Positions 15,892 through 24,104 of a DNA stretch of 38,806 bases are shown here, piece by piece. The notes under the pieces were generated by a model that saw only the letters and a list, made by a program, of their open reading frames with translations, was not told where the DNA came from and made no database searches. The stretch is from the NCBI RefSeq assembly GCF_007489275.1, contig NZ_VLNR01000065.1, positions 1 to 38,806 on the forward strand, given 5' to 3'. A program made the position numbers and the translations under genes. This stretch comes from Aquimarina algiphila. Its GTDB lineage: Bacteria; Bacteroidota; Bacteroidia; Flavobacteriales; Flavobacteriaceae. The stretch's first letter is position 1, and each line of letters begins with the position of its first letter.

Positions 15892-17940
15892 TTAGGGCTG
15901 TATTTTATATTTGGTAGCTAATTGTTGACTTTCTATTTGCAAAAGTTCATTTTTATCATCTATAGCTTTAATAATAAAATCTTTAGCCAATTGATCAGGC
16001 TCAAGTTCATTATTTTCTAAAACTATATGTAACGCAATCATAACTGCTATACGAGTCCCAGCCTTTTTCACAGCAGTTTCATAAAGCGGGACTAGTTCCT
16101 CTAGTGTTACCGATTTTGCAGCTTCTTCAATTCTCTTTTTAAGAGCCGCTCTTTTATCTTCTGGTAGATTGGTATACTTCTTACCCGCTCTTTTTATTTC
16201 TTCAATTGCAGGTACCTCTCTTTGCTTATTTTGAGAATTATTCTGCGTGTTCTGTTGTGTAGATGCAGGTTTAGTCTTCGCCCAGGTATCTCGTAAGCCA
16301 ACAGTTTTATTAAAAACTAAAGTATTTGATTTACTATCATTATCAACATTAAAATATCCTAATCTCTGAAATTGGAACTGGTCTAAGTGATTTGCTTCTG
16401 CAAGACTTGGTTCTAAATGTCCTGTGATTACTTTTAGAGAATCTGGATTTAAAAATTCCATAAAGTCTTTATCCTTATGTCCATCAGGTGCTTCATCATT
16501 AAATAATCGATCATAAATTCTAATTTCTGCAGGAATAGCGTGTTGTATAGAAACCCAATGTAATGTGCCTTTTACATTACGCTTAGACTCCTCGGTACCA
16601 CTACCCGACTTACTTTTTGGATCATATGTACAATGAATTTCTGTAATATTTCCTTCATCATCCTTAATTACACCTTCTCCTTTTATAATGTATGCATTCT
16701 TAAGTCGTACTTCTTTTCCTAACGTTAGTCTAAAGAATTTTCGTCCTGCTTCTTCTTTAAAATCCTCTCTTTCGATAAATAATTCTCTAGAAAAAGGTAC
16801 TTTTCTAGAACCTGCAGCCTCATCTTCAGGATTGTTCTCTGCATCTAACCATTCTTCTTCTCCTTTCGGATAATTTGTAATCACCAATTTTACTGGATCT
16901 AAAACAGCCATTACACGTTTTGCTGTTTTGTTGAGATCTTCTCTTACACAAAACTCTAATAAGGATACATCTATTACATTTTCTCGCTTTGCTACCCCTA
17001 CAGTTTCCACAAACTTTCGGATTGATGCTGGAGTATATCCACGCCTTCGTAATGCCGAAATTGTTGGCATTCTAGGATCATCCCATCCAGATACAACTCT
17101 TTCCTCAACCAATCTAAGCAGCTTACGTTTACTCATAATAGTATAGCTCAAATTAAGTCTTGCAAATTCTCTCTGTTTTGGTCTTATATTCTCATCATAT
17201 ACCTGATCCAAAAACCAATCATATAGCTTTCTATGCGGTTTAAATTCAAGAGAGCATAATGAATGCGAAATATTTTCTATATAATCACTTTCACCATGTG
17301 TCCAATCATACATAGGATAAATACACCAATCGTCACCTGTTCTATGATGAGATTTTTTAAGAATTCTATACATTAAAGGATCTCTCATCAACATATTGGG
17401 ATCAGCCATATCGATTTTGGCCCTTACCACATGCTCACCTTCATCAAATTTACCTTCTTTCATCTTTTGAAAAAGGTCTAAGTTTTCCTCAACAGAACGA
17501 TCTCTATATGGACTATTGGTACCAGCTTCTGTTGTGGTTCCTTTTTGAGAAGCAATAGTTTCTGCAGATTGAGAATCTACATAGGCTTTTCCTTCTTTTA
17601 TCAATAAAATTGTCCAATCATATAATTGTTGAAAATAATCAGATGAGTAACATTCTTTATCCCATTGATATCCTAACCAACTAATATCCTCTTTGATAGC
17701 ATCTACATATTCCTGCTCTTCTTTGGCTGGATTAGTATCATCAAAACGTAAGTTTACAGGGGCATTATATTTAAGTCCAAGTCCAAAACTTATACCTATT
17801 GCTTTAGTATGACCAATGTGTAAATACCCATTAGGTTCTGGAGGAAAACGAAAACGTAAATTTTCTTTACTCATTCCTGTAGTAAGATCTTCCTCTATAA
17901 TATGCTCAATAAAATTAAGCGGTTTTTTCTCTTCTGACAT
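15892..17940 (-). CDS. glnS: Glutamine--tRNA ligase with long C-terminal extension
   Basis: This 682-aa GlnRS has HIGH at 41-44 (PEPNGYLHIGHTKAI), the Rossmann and acceptor-binding segments (MYDWTHGESDYIENISHSLCSLEF) and a KMSKS-like IMSKRKL near 268-273. The beta-barrel anticodon domains end at about 555 (FNKTVGLRDTWAK). A Q/N-rich linker (about 555-575) leads to a helical domain of about 105 residues with TRIAVMIALHIVLENNELEPDQL. Typical bacterial GlnRS is about 550 aa, so the tail is additional. In some bacteria, such as Deinococcus, GlnRS carries a C-terminal YqeY-like domain; this could be equivalent, but I cannot confirm it. It charges tRNA-Gln directly. The -7 element TAGTTTTG lies 20 bp upstream on the minus strand. 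Confidence 0.95.
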   Translation of the reverse strand: MSEEKKPLNFIEHIIEEDLTTGMSKENLRFRFPPEPNGYLHIGHTKAIGISFGLGLKYNAPVNLRFDDTNPAKEEQEYVDAIKEDISWLGYQWDKECYSSDYFQQLYDWTILLIKEGKAYVDSQSAETIASQKGTTTEAGTNSPYRDRSVEENLDLFQKMKEGKFDEGEHVVRAKIDMADPNMLMRDPLMYRILKKSHHRTGDDWCIYPMYDWTHGESDYIENISHSLCSLEFKPHRKLYDWFLDQVYDENIRPKQREFARLNLSYTIMSKRKLLRLVEERVVSGWDDPRMPTISALRRRGYTPASIRKFVETVGVAKRENVIDVSLLEFCVREDLNKTAKRVMAVLDPVKLVITNYPKGEEEWLDAENNPEDEAAGSRKVPFSRELFIEREDFKEEAGRKFFRLTLGKEVRLKNAYIIKGEGVIKDDEGNITEIHCTYDPKSKSGSGTEESKRNVKGTLHWVSIQHAIPAEIRIYDRLFNDEAPDGHKDKDFMEFLNPDSLKVITGHLEPSLAEANHLDQFQFQRLGYFNVDNDSKSNTLVFNKTVGLRDTWAKTKPASTQQNTQNNSQNKQREVPAIEEIKRAGKKYTNLPEDKRAALKKRIEEAAKSVTLEELVPLYETAVKKAGTRIAVMIALHIVLENNELEPDQLAKDFIIKAIDDKNELLQIESQQLATKYKIQP

Positions 17941-17959
17941 TTGTAATTCTAATAAAACA

Positions 17960-17967
17960 CAAAACTA
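17960..17967 (-). promoter_or_regulatory. Putative -7 element of glnS
   Basis: On the minus strand the sequence is TAGTTTTG (TAnnTTTG), 19 bp upstream of the ATG at 17940. No convincing -33 element is visible at normal spacing. Confidence 0.45.
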
Positions 17968-18082
17968 CAAATTCTAATGTTCTTCAGCTATTCTATGAAA
18001 ATCTTTAATACAATTATTCTGTTTATATCATAATTGATTTGAAAAGGGGGTATTCTACCCTTCTATTAATGAAGATTCTTTT

Positions 18083-18090
18083 TACCTTTG
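18083..18090 (+). promoter_or_regulatory. Putative -7 element of folB; it decides the start codon
   Basis: TACCTTTG matches TAnnTTTG. It overlaps a possible TTG start at 18088, so that TTG would lie before the transcript starts. This supports GTG at 18103 as the folB start. Confidence 0.5.
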
Positions 18091-18102
18091 TATAAAAACC
18101 CA

Positions 18103-18459
18103 GTGGGATTAATAAAACTAAAAAATATCAAGGTATATGCTTATCATGGATGCCTTGTGGAAGAAAAAAAAATAGGATCTGATTATAGAGTAGATCTAAA
18201 AATTAAAGCTAATTTATCAAAATCTGCATTATCTGATCGTTTATCAGAAACTGTAGATTATGTTCATCTTAATCATATTGTAAAGGAAGAAATGGCTATT
18301 CGTTCTAAATTACTAGAACATGCAGCCGAACGAATTTTGGTTAGAATATTTGATGAATTACCATTAGTTGACAAAGCAATTGTTGATGTTTCTAAAATTA
18401 ACCCACCAATTGGCGGTAATGTAGAGATGGTAACCATTACCAGAAGTAAAAATCGTTAA
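18103..18459 (+). CDS. folB: Dihydroneopterin aldolase FolB
   Basis: The protein (118 aa from GTG at 18103) has the FolB pattern LKNIKVYAYHGCLVEEKKIGSDYRVDLKI, a DYVHLNHIVKEEM segment, LLEHAAERILVRIF and the ending INPPIGGNVEMVTITRSK. FolB converts 7,8-dihydroneopterin to 6-hydroxymethyl-7,8-dihydropterin in folate synthesis. The length is normal for the family. A longer frame beginning at TTG 18088 would add MYKNP, but the -7 element occupies that position, so the later start is preferred. It lies between glnS and tRNA-Cys on its own promoter. Confidence 0.9.
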   Translation: MGLIKLKNIKVYAYHGCLVEEKKIGSDYRVDLKIKANLSKSALSDRLSETVDYVHLNHIVKEEMAIRSKLLEHAAERILVRIFDELPLVDKAIVDVSKINPPIGGNVEMVTITRSKNR

Positions 18460-18530
18460 CTTTAATATGTTAAATTTATACGAATATCGTTTTAATGTAA
18501 AATCATTCAAGAAGTAATCATAAATTTTTT

Positions 18531-18538
18531 TACATTTG
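18531..18538 (+). promoter_or_regulatory. Putative -7 element of tRNA-Cys
   Basis: TACATTTG matches TAnnTTTG and ends 18 bp before the first base of the mature tRNA. The spacing is right for a short 5' leader. Confidence 0.5.
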
Positions 18539-18556
18539 CCTTCCAAGCAAAAATTG

Positions 18557-18627
18557 GGTGTCGTGGCCGAGTGGCTAGGCAGTGGTCTGCAACACCATCT
18601 ACAGCGGTTCGAATCCGCTCGACACCT
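18557..18627 (+). tRNA. tRNA-Cys (GCA)
   Basis: A 71-base cloverleaf: acceptor GGTGTCG pairs with CGACACC. The D arm GCC/GGC, anticodon stem GTGGT/ACCAT with loop CTGCAAC (anticodon GCA), and T arm AGCGG TTCGAAT CCGCT all form. The variable loop is four bases. The discriminator is T, as expected for cysteine. CCA is not encoded. A hairpin terminator follows two bases later. Confidence 0.97.
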
Positions 18628-18628
18628 C

Positions 18629-18661
18629 AAAAAAAACCTATACAGCTGTATAGGTTTTTTT
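18629..18661. terminator. Bidirectional terminator after tRNA-Cys and lysE-type gene
   Basis: CCTATACAG (18637-18645) and CTGTATAGG (18646-18654) form a perfect inverted repeat flanked by A8 on the left and T7 on the right. It ends transcription of tRNA-Cys on the plus strand and of the exporter gene on the minus strand, whose stop is at 18660. Confidence 0.92.
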
Positions 18662-19355
18662 ATTTAAATCTACTTTCTGGAGTTATTTTTTCGATTTCAT
18701 CCTGTATTCGTTTCTCCATTGTATCAGGAAGGACACCTTTTAAAATAAGAAATACACCAAATACGATCATGATTATACTAATGATTCTCTTGATAGTATA
18801 TGTTCTTTTTGGGGTTAATTTTCTTTTTAATCTCTTAGCAAGCAACATTTTAAAAAAATCAATAAAAAGATAAGTTCCCAATACCATTGCAAAGAAATAT
18901 AAAATCCTATTAGTATTCATATCCAATTGTGGTCCGATCACAATGATAACACTTAACCAAAAACCTAACACTCCGATATTAATAAAGTTAAGAAGAAACC
19001 CTTTTATAAACAGCATAATATAATTATGCTTATTGATAATTTCTACAGATGTATCTCTAACTTTATTATAATTTTTTCGTTCCTGAATAAAAGAAATTAC
19101 TCCATAAGTTGATAACAACATTCCACCAAAGATAAATAAGGCAGGATCATCTTTTATTTTTTCTAAAATTTGATTAGTACTAAAATATGCAATAAGAATA
19201 AATACAATATCAGCAAAGATAACACCAAAGTCTACAGCCAATGCCGCTCTAAATCCCTTTATAGCTGCTGTTTCTAGTAGTACAAAAAAAACAGGCCCTA
19301 TTAAAAAGGCTAATAAAAAACCTAATGGTATTGCTGCTTGAGCATCTTGAAGCAT
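18660..19355 (-). CDS. LysE/RhtB-type amino-acid exporter
   Basis: This 231-aa membrane protein has six hydrophobic segments. The first carries the family's IPLGFLLAFLIGPVFFVLLETAAIKGFRAALAVDFG motif, with the GPVFF signature. The third and fourth hydrophobic segments are FIFGGMLLSTYGVISF and FIKGFLLNFINIGVLGFW. It has a basic loop KRLKRKLTPKRTYTIKR and an acidic C-terminus. LysE superfamily proteins export amino acids or other small cations; the substrate here is unknown. A good minus-strand promoter (-33 TTG, -7 TAACTTTG) precedes it inside the end of the next gene. It can therefore be transcribed alone even though it lies 37 bp downstream of the GIN-domain gene. Confidence 0.85.
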   Translation of the reverse strand: MLQDAQAAIPLGFLLAFLIGPVFFVLLETAAIKGFRAALAVDFGVIFADIVFILIAYFSTNQILEKIKDDPALFIFGGMLLSTYGVISFIQERKNYNKVRDTSVEIINKHNYIMLFIKGFLLNFINIGVLGFWLSVIIVIGPQLDMNTNRILYFFAMVLGTYLFIDFFKMLLAKRLKRKLTPKRTYTIKRIISIIMIVFGVFLILKGVLPDTMEKRIQDEIEKITPESRFK

Positions 19356-19376
19356 AGGGTCTAAGCGTATTTACTA

Positions 19377-19406
19377 CAAAGTTAAAAACTACTTAGTTAA
19401 CTTCAA
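19377..19406 (-). promoter_or_regulatory. Promoter of the LysE-type exporter gene
   Basis: On the minus strand, TTG (19404-19406), 19 bp, then TAACTTTG (19377-19384) fits the Bacteroidota -33/-7 pattern. It lies 22 bp upstream of the ATG at 19355 and overlaps the 3' end of the GIN-domain gene. This is the best-formed promoter I found in the window. Confidence 0.65.
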
Positions 19407-20067
19407 CAATTTTTCCAACTAAAAGTTTTTGAGTATCCATTTGTTTTGGATTTCCAAAAATCCTTATCCTTCCACCAGCATTAGTATTGGCTTTTATATA
19501 ATTTTTAGCATTTACTTCTGCTATTCCTCCAGCACTAATTTTTACCTGAGTATCATTTGTTCTAAGATCTCTTCCATAGTATTGCCCTCCTGAAGTAATA
19601 CTTACCTCTTGCTCTTTTGCATTACCCCTAAGTTCTATTTCACCACCTGTAATTGCCTTGGCGTATATGAAACCAGCATCTATTTTTGCCATCATACTAG
19701 CTCCTTCCTGCGCTCTAAGATCTAAAGTTTCTGCAGTAATTAAACCATCGACTTCTACTCTCGATCCTTCATTAACATCAATCTTATTAATTTGTTTATA
19801 ATATACAGTTACTTTAGTATTATTATTATCCCACAAATTATCCAATTGCATTCTCACTTTAAGAAGATTACCATTTTGAACAATATCTACATCTCTTCTT
19901 TTAATACCAGTTATCTCAATTTTGTTCTCTTTTCCCTCAATTAAAGTGAGTTGTATCTTATCAAAAACTTTTAATTCATTAAAGTCTCCTACATTTTTTG
20001 TTATGATATCTTGTGCCTGTCCTAACGTCACTAACAACATAACTAACAGAAATGCTAATTTTTTCAT
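19393..20067 (-). CDS. GIN-domain (DUF2807) secreted protein
   Basis: This 224-aa protein has a signal peptide (MKKLAFLLVMLLVTLGQAQ) and a repetitive beta-structure. Segments such as NEGSRVEVDGLITAETLDLRAQEGASMMAKIDAG and ITSGGQYYGRDLRTNDTQVKISAGGIAEVNAK match the head-domain GIN (DUF2807) family, a right-handed beta-solenoid-like fold. Such proteins are exported to the envelope; the function is not established. The start opens with DIITKNVGDFNELKVFDKIQLTLIEG, which is typical. It lies 65 bp downstream of rnr on the same strand and may be co-transcribed. Confidence 0.85.
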   Translation of the reverse strand: MKKLAFLLVMLLVTLGQAQDIITKNVGDFNELKVFDKIQLTLIEGKENKIEITGIKRRDVDIVQNGNLLKVRMQLDNLWDNNNTKVTVYYKQINKIDVNEGSRVEVDGLITAETLDLRAQEGASMMAKIDAGFIYAKAITGGEIELRGNAKEQEVSITSGGQYYGRDLRTNDTQVKISAGGIAEVNAKNYIKANTNAGGRIRIFGNPKQMDTQKLLVGKIVEVN

Positions 20068-20132
20068 CGCCCTATTTTTTAAGATTTATATTATATTTTT
20101 TATTTCTATAAAAAACGACACTTATTCCCAAA

Positions 20133-22331
20133 TTATTCTACATCTTCTTTACTTCCTAACAAGGTAAAATCCAAATGTCTTTTTATAAGATCAGCGTTTT
20201 TTACTTTCACATACACCTCATCTCCTAACTGATATACTTTTTTAGTATGTTCTCCAATCACTGCATATTCGTCTTGATCAAAAATATAGTGATCACCACT
20301 CATATCCTTAAGGCGGATCATGCCCTCACATTTATTAGAAATTATTTCTACATAAATACCCCATTCGGTCACTCCAGAAATTACTCCTAAAAACTGTTCA
20401 TCTTCATGATCTTTCATAAACTTTATCTGCATAAACTTGATAGAATCACGTTCTGCGCTAGCTGCAAGGTTTTCCATGCTACTGCTATGATTACATTTTT
20501 CTTCATATTCATCTTCAGAAGCAGATTTTCCTTTATCCAGATAATGTTGCAACAAACGGTGTGCCATAACATCGGGATACCTTCGTATTGGGGATGTAAA
20601 ATGAGAGTAATACTCAAAAGCCAAACCATAATGTCCAATATTATGAGTAGTATATTCTGCTTTACTCATACTACGAATTGCTAATGTATCTACTAAATTT
20701 TGTTCTTTTTTACCTTGAACATCTTTTAATAATCCATTTAATGATTTTGTTGTTGTTTTTCTATCTCTAAGATCAAGTTTATATCCAAATCTACCTATGA
20801 TATTTTGTAAAGCTGCTAACTTCTCATCATTTGGCTCATCATGCACTCTATAAATAAATGTTTTCTTAGGAGATTGTTTTCCTATAAACTCTGCAACCTT
20901 TTTATTAGCAAGTAACATAAACTCTTCAATAAGTTTATTAGCATCCTTAGAAGTCTTAAAAAACACTCCTACAGGTTCATTATTTTCATTTAGAGTAAAC
21001 TTTACTTCTACTTTATCAAAAGAAATAGCTCCAGCTCCCATTCGTTTTGCTCTCATAATTTTAGCAAGATCATCCATTTTTAAGACAGCATCGGCTATTT
21101 TTTGATCGGTCTTATACTCTTTTCCTGTAAGTGAAATTTCTGCTGGAATCACATTTTTACCAGTTTCAATAATATGCTGCGCTTCTTCATATGCAAATCT
21201 AGCATCAGAATAAGTCGCAGTTCTACCGAACCATTGGTTTTTAATTTCTGCTTTATCATTTAATTCAAATACAGCAGAAAATGTATATTTCTCTTCATTT
21301 GGTCTTAGAGAACATGCATTATTAGATAAAACTTCTGGTAGCATAGGTACTACTCGATCTACCAAATACACCGATGTTGCTCTTTCATATGCTTCATCAT
21401 CTAATATTGTTCCTGGTTTAACATAATGAGATACATCTGCAATATGAATTCCGATCTCATAATTACCATTATCCAAAACTTCAAATGATAATGCATCATC
21501 AAAATCTTTAGCATCTTTAGGATCGATAGTAAACGTGAGTATTTTTCGCATATCCCTACGATTCTTCACTTCAGACTCCTGAATAGAAGTATCTAATGTA
21601 TTGGCATATTCTTCTACCTCTTCAGGAAATTCATATGGTAATCCATACTGTGCTAAAATAGAATGGATTTCGGTGTTATGTTCTCCTGGTTTACCAAGTA
21701 CTTTAACTACTTTACCAAACGGAGAATCAGCTTTTTCAGGCCAATCTTCAAGGCTCACCAGTACTTTATCTCCATGTTCTGCTTTTCCTATTTTGTTTTT
21801 AGGAATGAAAATATCAGTATACATTTTAGCATCCTGCATATTTACAAAAGCATAATTTTTCTGAATTTCAATTACACCAACAAATTCATTTTTCTTACGT
21901 GAAATAATTCTAGAAATCTCTCCTTCACTCTTTCCTCTTCTTTTTCTACGATAAATATATACCTCTACTTCATCACCATGTAAAGCTTTATTCAAATTAT
22001 TGTTAGGTACAAAAATATCATCCTCTAAATCTTTAACGATAACATATCCTGTACCTTTTGAAGTTATCTCAAGAATACCAGTATATGTATTTATATTCGG
22101 AGTTATTTTAAATTTTCCTCTTTCAACTTCTTCAATCTGTTTTTTTGCAGCTAACTGTGTTAACTTCTTAATAATCTGATTTCTACTACTGGCATCATCC
22201 ACTCCAAATTTTGCGGCAATTTGCTTATAATTAAAACTTTTATTGGATTCTGACTTTAATATTTTGAGTATTCCTTGGGTAATATTCTCTATTTTTGGGG
22301 ACTTCTTTCTTCTTCTACTCTTTCTTTTCAT
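20133..22331 (-). CDS. rnr: Ribonuclease R
   Basis: This 732-aa exoribonuclease has a basic N-terminus (MKRKSRRRKKSP), a winged-helix (about 20-75) and cold-shock OB domains. The RNB domain has the metal-binding TIDPKDAKDFDDALSFE around residues 265-282. HYGLAFEYYSHFTSPIRRYPDVMAHRLLQ is the RNB C-terminal signature. The S1 domain (EWGIYVEIISNKCEGMIRL) closes the protein. It degrades structured RNA 3' to 5' hydrolytically and works in RNA quality control and stable-RNA turnover. The length matches the family. Its 5' end faces the plus-strand block across a 239-bp gap (22332-22570) that is AT-rich and in which I see no coding frame or promoter I can support firmly. Confidence 0.96.
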   Translation of the reverse strand: MKRKSRRRKKSPKIENITQGILKILKSESNKSFNYKQIAAKFGVDDASSRNQIIKKLTQLAAKKQIEEVERGKFKITPNINTYTGILEITSKGTGYVIVKDLEDDIFVPNNNLNKALHGDEVEVYIYRRKRRGKSEGEISRIISRKKNEFVGVIEIQKNYAFVNMQDAKMYTDIFIPKNKIGKAEHGDKVLVSLEDWPEKADSPFGKVVKVLGKPGEHNTEIHSILAQYGLPYEFPEEVEEYANTLDTSIQESEVKNRRDMRKILTFTIDPKDAKDFDDALSFEVLDNGNYEIGIHIADVSHYVKPGTILDDEAYERATSVYLVDRVVPMLPEVLSNNACSLRPNEEKYTFSAVFELNDKAEIKNQWFGRTATYSDARFAYEEAQHIIETGKNVIPAEISLTGKEYKTDQKIADAVLKMDDLAKIMRAKRMGAGAISFDKVEVKFTLNENNEPVGVFFKTSKDANKLIEEFMLLANKKVAEFIGKQSPKKTFIYRVHDEPNDEKLAALQNIIGRFGYKLDLRDRKTTTKSLNGLLKDVQGKKEQNLVDTLAIRSMSKAEYTTHNIGHYGLAFEYYSHFTSPIRRYPDVMAHRLLQHYLDKGKSASEDEYEEKCNHSSSMENLAASAERDSIKFMQIKFMKDHEDEQFLGVISGVTEWGIYVEIISNKCEGMIRLKDMSGDHYIFDQDEYAVIGEHTKKVYQLGDEVYVKVKNADLIKRHLDFTLLGSKEDVE

Positions 22332-22570
22332 TAATATCTGTTCTATTATTTATGATAAAAGTACAGCTTATCTTTTAACATTAATAGTTTTAAGATTAAA
22401 CTTTTATTAATCCTTAAAAGGATATAACTGTTTATACCCAATAAATTACATTATCTCTAAATCAAACGGTTACATTATTATTTTTTAAACAAAAACGTTT
22501 TTTTTTCTTAAAATTTACTTAATTTTAATACACTAGGATTACCTTTTGTTCGTTAAGTATTTATTTAGAT

Positions 22571-22750
22571 ATGAATAAAATCAAAAAAATACATAAAATT
22601 ATAGTGTTTTTTGTTCTGATATTTTTATTGGGTATTTACTCTTTTACTCTATATATAAATAATACTATTGATCAGAAAAAAGATACTTTGGATGAATCTG
22701 AAATAAATAGCTCAGTTAAAATTGATCGTGAAGCCACTCAAATTAACTAG
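22571..22750 (+). CDS. Small single-pass membrane protein (59 aa)
   Basis: An ATG at 22571 opens 59 codons. A basic N-terminus (MNKIKKIHK) precedes one hydrophobic helix of about 22 residues (IIVFFVLIFLLGIYSFTLYI). A polar acidic tail (NNTIDQKKDTLDESEINSS and VKIDREATQIN) follows. The topology suggests a cytoplasmic N-terminus and an extracytoplasmic tail. A near-consensus TACCTTTT lies a little upstream. No relative is recognised. It stands alone in the divergent gap between rnr and the DUF2007 gene. Confidence 0.5.
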   Translation: MNKIKKIHKIIVFFVLIFLLGIYSFTLYINNTIDQKKDTLDESEINSSVKIDREATQIN

Positions 22751-22863
22751 TTTTTACCTTTCTATATTCTATTTTAATCACTTATTTATCTTATTACCAA
22801 TTTAATAGTTCTATCATATTTTGTATATTGTAAATAGACTACAATCAAGGAAAAAACTATTGA

Positions 22864-23103
22864 ATGAAAGATTTTGTTATCGTTAAAACGTATACTTATC
22901 CTTTTGAGTATACAGTATTAAAACACCTTCTTGATCAGGAAGGAATTTCTTATTTTTTTGAAAACGAAACAATGATAGGAGTTTTTCCTTTCTACTCCAA
23001 TGCCTTAGGAGGAATAAACCTCAAAATCCATAAGAGAGACAAACAAAGAGTACTTCAAATCATAAATGATCTTAATACCAATTCTCATCTCACAATTGTA
23101 TAA
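22864..23103 (+). CDS. DUF2007-type small protein (putative signal-transducing domain)
   Basis: This 79-aa protein runs KDFVIVKTYTYPFEYTVLKHLLDQEGISYFFENETMIGVFPFYSNALGGINLKIHKRDKQRVLQIINDL. The ferredoxin-like beta-alpha-beta order, a fragment of about 60 residues ending in a helix, and the (F/Y)ENE and GGI(N/K)LKI motifs match DUF2007. The family name 'putative signal transducing protein' has no assigned activity. The ATG at 22864 is chosen since the protein begins at the domain start. Confidence 0.75.
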   Translation: MKDFVIVKTYTYPFEYTVLKHLLDQEGISYFFENETMIGVFPFYSNALGGINLKIHKRDKQRVLQIINDLNTNSHLTIV

Positions 23104-23666
23104 ATTTAGAATCTATAGTCTATGTTACAATTAAAAACAGTTGTCAACATATATTATAAATATCTTTTTCTTTTTTTAAATTTAAAATTAATAATGATTA
23201 TTATTATGTAGTGTGGATAGCGGTATAACTTTTCTAACTTTTATTTGCTTTTTAAGTAATATCAAATTTTCAGAAACATATAAACAGGATATCAATATAC
23301 TAATTGCTTGAAAATCTTCTAAAAGTAAAATTTAATTAACAGTTGTTAATAGATTATAAACACATAAAATTTTTAATATTATTACGGTAAAACCGTAGTT
23401 CATAACATTGAGTTAATACCTGAAAACTTATCTAAAAAAAGACAAGTTGAAATTTTGATTTGTTGTTGAGTTGCTTGTATTCTAATAAAAATTTAGATTA
23501 CCAAAAAAAGTTTCTGAATTTTAAGAACTATTTATGCACATCCTATGTTAACAGAAGGTTATGAGTTATTAACATTGAGGTAATATTGATTTAAATTATT
23601 GATTTTTTGGAGTTTACTTTTTTTGGATTGAATTATCTTTGTTCAAATAACGAAATCAACAAAAAA
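23104..23666. other. Long AT-rich non-coding region; candidate replication origin
   Basis: This 563-bp gap has no supportable gene. It is strongly AT-rich, including T- and A-tracts near 23161-23210. It holds two 9-mers one base from the DnaA box TTATCCACA: CTATCCACA on the minus strand (23212-23220) and TTATGCACA on the plus strand (23532-23540). It also has a pair of near-identical 15-mers, AACATTGAG(T/G)TAATA, at 23404 and 23571, and a hairpin TACGGT-AAA-ACCGTA at 23383-23397. Gene direction diverges across the wider region from 22.3 kb, and parS sites lie about 18 kb to the left. The role as oriC is inference. Confidence 0.4.
23634..23641 (+). promoter_or_regulatory. Putative -7 element of rpiB
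   Basis: TATCTTTG matches TAnnTTTG and ends 25 bp before the ATG at 23667. A TTG at 23607-23609 is 24 bp upstream, slightly long for -33. The element lies in what would be coding sequence of a longer TTG-started frame, which supports the later start. Confidence 0.5.
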
Positions 23667-24101
23667 ATGAAAATAGCTATTGGAAACGATCACGCAGGAA
23701 CTGAATATAAATTTGCAATTGCGTCATATTTAGAATCTGAAGGTATAGAAGTTACAAATTATGGAACCGATGATAATTCTAGTGTAGATTATCCTGATTT
23801 TGTTCATCCTGTAGCAAAGGATGTTGATGGTGAGAAAGTTAATTTAGGAATTTTAATTTGCGGAAGTGGAAATGGAGTTGCAATGACAGCTAATAAATAT
23901 ACTAATGTTCGAGCAGGACTTTGTTGGACAAAGGAGATTACAGAATTGACAAGATTACACAATAATGCCAATATCGTATGTATACCTGCAAGATTTACAT
24001 CACAACCACAAGCTATTGAAATAGTAAAGACGTTTTTAGAAACAAAATTTGAAGGGGGTAGACATTTAAACAGGGTAAATAAAATACCAATGTGCATCTA
24101 A
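23667..24101 (+). CDS. rpiB: Ribose 5-phosphate isomerase B (RpiB/LacAB family)
   Basis: From ATG 23667 the product is 144 aa, the family's normal length. It begins MKIAIGNDHAGTEYKFAIASYLESEGIEVTNYGTDDN. The conserved VDYPDFVHPVA, LICGSGNGVAMTANKY (with the active-site cysteine in CGSGNG) and RAGLCW follow. It interconverts ribose 5-phosphate and ribulose 5-phosphate in the pentose phosphate pathway. An upstream TTG at 23607 would add 20 residues lacking any family match. The stop lies three bases before the CDF gene, so the two are co-transcribed. Confidence 0.93.
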   Translation: MKIAIGNDHAGTEYKFAIASYLESEGIEVTNYGTDDNSSVDYPDFVHPVAKDVDGEKVNLGILICGSGNGVAMTANKYTNVRAGLCWTKEITELTRLHNNANIVCIPARFTSQPQAIEIVKTFLETKFEGGRHLNRVNKIPMCI

Positions 24102-24104
24102 TAT

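Noticed and set aside
23607..23666. Longer rpiB starting at TTG 23607
   Set aside because: The extra residues do not fit the family and the -7 element TATCTTTG lies within them; ATG 23667 gives a normal 144-aa protein.
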